Shown in pieces: positions 33,056 through 34,697 of a stretch of 34,697 nucleotides of DNA (positions are counted from its first letter, which is position 1; each line of letters starts with the position of its first letter). The stretch covers positions 1 to 34,697 of the forward strand of contig CAZPBO010000020.1 of assembly GCA_964584815.1 (NCBI GenBank). Direction: 5' to 3'. Position numbers and translations under genes: made by a program. Under the pieces are notes generated by a model that had not been told where the DNA came from, did not search any database, and saw only the letters and a program-made list of their open reading frames with translations. This DNA is from CAZPBO01 sp964584815 (GTDB taxonomy: Bacteria; Planctomycetota; SKW154).

Positions 33056-33656
33056 GGCGCTGTCAGGCGCAAAGCGCGTCTTTATTATTGCCTGCGGAGG
33101 GTGCCCTGTCGGCGCAGAGACCGGCACCCAAGCCGACATAGAAGACTGGACGCGCGCGCTGACCGAAAAAGGCATTGAGGTAAGCGGCACATTAGTTGTT
33201 GACTTTCTCTGCAACAAGATACTGACAGGCACGCGCCTTCAGCGTCACGCGGAGAAACTGCGCGGCATCAACGCGCTTTGTGTCTCCGCCTGCGGAGTTG
33301 GTGTGCAGGCTACCGCAAAACTGGTGGACTGCCTTGTCGTGCCGCTTCTGAACACCGTCAGTATGGGCGGACTTCAGGGGTTGTATCCTGCGAGCGAGCG
33401 TTGCGGCGAATGCGGGGATTGTGTGCTGCACCTAACAGGCGGCATCTGCCCGATAACAGGCTGCGCAAAACAACTGCTCAACGGTCCCTGCGGCGGCTCG
33501 CAAAACGGCATGTGCGAGGTTGACCCGCAAAACCGCGAATGCGCCTGGGACAAGATTATAAAGCGGCTGACCGAGTTAGGACGAACCGACCTGCTGGAGA
33601 AACCGCTGCCGCCAAAAGCGTGGAAACTCCCACAACTTGACACCCGCCGTTACTAA
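33015..33656 (+). CDS. metV: MetV: Fe-S/Zn subunit of methylene-THF reductase
   Basis: 213 aa of the MetF-associated C-terminal-domain family (PF12225), the partner of MetF in the MetVF-type 5,10-methylene-tetrahydrofolate reductase of Wood-Ljungdahl organisms. Fourteen Cys are present: CGGC (27-30), C66, SACG (89 and 93 in CVSAC), C106, CGECGDC (130-136), CPITGC (145-150), GPCGG (159), C167 and C176. The C-terminal CGECGDCVLHLTGGICPITG and LLNGPCGG blocks are the family hallmark. MetV relays electrons to MetF flavin. GGAGG about 8 nt upstream supports the ATG at 33015, despite the 41-nt overlap with the protease gene. Confidence 0.92.
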   Translation: MIKTEKKPQEEVLEALSGAKRVFIIACGGCPVGAETGTQADIEDWTRALTEKGIEVSGTLVVDFLCNKILTGTRLQRHAEKLRGINALCVSACGVGVQATAKLVDCLVVPLLNTVSMGGLQGLYPASERCGECGDCVLHLTGGICPITGCAKQLLNGPCGGSQNGMCEVDPQNRECAWDKIIKRLTELGRTDLLEKPLPPKAWKLPQLDTRRY

Positions 33657-33671
33657 TTGGAGGATGAAGCA

Positions 33672-34592
33672 ATGGCAGAATATCTGAGCAGGCTGCACCA
33701 ACTTCTGGCGCGGGGTGAGTTCGTGGTAACAGGCGAATGCGGTCCGCCCAAAGGCGCTGACCGCTCCATTGTTGAGAAAAAAGCGTCATACCTTAAAGGC
33801 AATGTGGACGCCGTCAATGTGACTGATTGCCAGACTGCTGTTGCGCGCATGTCGTCCCTCGCCACCTGCATCATCCTTAAAGAACAGGGGCTTGAGCCCA
33901 ACCTTCAGATGACCTGCCGCGACAGAAACCGCATCGCGATAACCGCCGACATATTCGGCGCGTTCGCTTTGGGCATCAAAAACATCCTCTGCCTCACCGG
34001 CGACCATCAGAAATTCGGCAACCATCCCGAAGCAAAAGGCGTCTATGACATAGATTCTGTTGGTCTGATACATCTTGTGAAGACACTGCGCGATGGCAAG
34101 ACGATAAACGGCGAGGATGTTGAGGGAGCGCCGCAGATGTTTATCGGCGCCGCCGAAAACCCCTTCGCTGACCCATTTGAATACCGTGTCGTGCGTCTCA
34201 AAAAGAAAATCAACGCAGGCTGCCAGTTCGTCCAGACACAATGCATCTATGACATCAGTCGTTTCCGCGAATGGATGAAGCGCGTCGTGGATGAAGGTCT
34301 CCACGAGAAATGCTATATTCTGGCTGGCATAACGCCGCTGAAGTCCGTCGGTATGGCGCGCTATATGCAGAAAATGGTTCCCGGAATGATTGTGCCTGAT
34401 GAGTTGATAGAACGCCTTAAAGGGGTGCCCAAAGAAAAACGCGCTGATGAAGGTATCAAAATTGCCGTTGAACAGATACAGCAGATGAGAGAAATAGAAG
34501 GCGTTGCGGGTATCCATCTTATGGCGATAGAGTGGGAGGAACGCGTTCCTGAAATAGTCAAAGCCGCAGGTCTTCTTCCAAGACCGCAGTAG
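33672..34592 (+). CDS. metF: 5,10-methylene-tetrahydrofolate reductase, MetF subunit
   Basis: 306 aa TIM-barrel flavoprotein that reduces methylene-THF to methyl-THF. VVTGECGPPKGAD carries the catalytic Glu. NLQMTCRDRNRIAI, ILCLTGDHQKFGNH (FAD site) and GCQFVQTQCIYDISRF are conserved. KCYILAGITPLKSVGMARYM and GVAGIHLMAIEWEE close the barrel. The start is the ATG at 33672 behind GGAGG; an in-frame TTG at 33657 precedes that ribosome site and is not used. It follows metV by 15 nt and ends the operon. Confidence 0.95.
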   Translation: MAEYLSRLHQLLARGEFVVTGECGPPKGADRSIVEKKASYLKGNVDAVNVTDCQTAVARMSSLATCIILKEQGLEPNLQMTCRDRNRIAITADIFGAFALGIKNILCLTGDHQKFGNHPEAKGVYDIDSVGLIHLVKTLRDGKTINGEDVEGAPQMFIGAAENPFADPFEYRVVRLKKKINAGCQFVQTQCIYDISRFREWMKRVVDEGLHEKCYILAGITPLKSVGMARYMQKMVPGMIVPDELIERLKGVPKEKRADEGIKIAVEQIQQMREIEGVAGIHLMAIEWEERVPEIVKAAGLLPRPQ

Positions 34593-34645
34593 ATTGGGGA
34601 ACCGAAACGGGTGTAGCGGATTTCCCCGCGTTAAAACGCAAATAT

Positions 34646-34666
34646 CCCTGTGCTGCAAGCACAGGG
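34646..34666 (+). terminator. Stem-loop after metF
   Basis: CCCTGTGCT and AGCACAGGG form a perfect 9-bp stem around a GCA loop, 54 nt past the metF stop. No T-run follows (ATTCGGG). It may stop or stabilise the operon transcript, or be a copy of a dispersed REP-like element; one copy alone cannot tell. The remaining bases to the window end hold no gene I can support. Confidence 0.45.
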
Positions 34667-34697
34667 ATTCGGGTTTGGGTCGGACGCACATACAGGG

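Noticed and set aside
33786..34691. 301-codon open frame on the minus strand
   Set aside because: It lies antisense to metF, has no family resemblance, and mirrors metF codon structure.

Overview
The window is a gene-dense stretch of a bacterial genome, with almost no intergenic DNA and many start/stop overlaps. It contains two runs of exactly 100 N (20586-20685 and 28973-29072), so it is a scaffold and probably comes from a metagenome or draft assembly. No mobile element, prophage, CRISPR array or rRNA is visible. A PilM with a membrane/periplasmic extension, zinc-ribbon membrane proteins, a kinase-TPR protein, DUF1844 and a tiny bL38/AURKAIP1-like protein suggest a Planctomycetota/PVC-like or neighbouring deep-branching lineage. 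The hydrogenase and MetVF genes point to an anaerobic or H2-metabolising life. The lineage is inferred, not proven.

Layout. 1-5704 (minus): a type IV pilus-type PilM with the start of the next pilus gene, a coiled-coil envelope protein, tRNA-Leu(UAG), a MoaC-MoaB fusion, an archaeal-looking MoaA and a membrane-anchored pseudopilin-like protein. 5808-11998 (plus): three small membrane or coiled-coil proteins, a terminator, then Ser/Thr kinase-TPR, dxr, an RseP-type protease with four PDZ-like modules, and a small beta-rich protein. 12005-17457 (minus): DUF2062, LolD-like ATPase, MacB/FtsX-like permease, MOP-family flippase and the FetA/FetB pair, an envelope transport operon. 17554-17646 (plus): a 30-residue basic ribosomal-type protein. 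17660-24583 (minus): DUF1844, thiamine-binding MTH1187 family, asnS, two zinc-ribbon membrane proteins around an assembly gap, ftsY, nadE, ruvX. 24701-29966 (plus): HEAT-repeat protein, rarA, a membrane-anchored thermonuclease-like protein, and a large surface lipoprotein interrupted by the second gap.

30124-34592 (plus) is the most interesting region. A cytoplasmic (no Tat signal) [NiFe]-hydrogenase small and large subunit, their maturation endopeptidase, and MetV and MetF of methylene-tetrahydrofolate reductase form one tightly coupled five-gene operon. No Hdr, Rnf, diaphorase or quinone-linked electron-transfer subunit lies inside the operon. The layout suggests that H2 oxidation or formation is coupled to the methylene-/methyl-THF step of the Wood-Ljungdahl pathway, possibly through a direct hydrogenase-MetVF complex. 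The coupling is inference; the gene identities are well supported.
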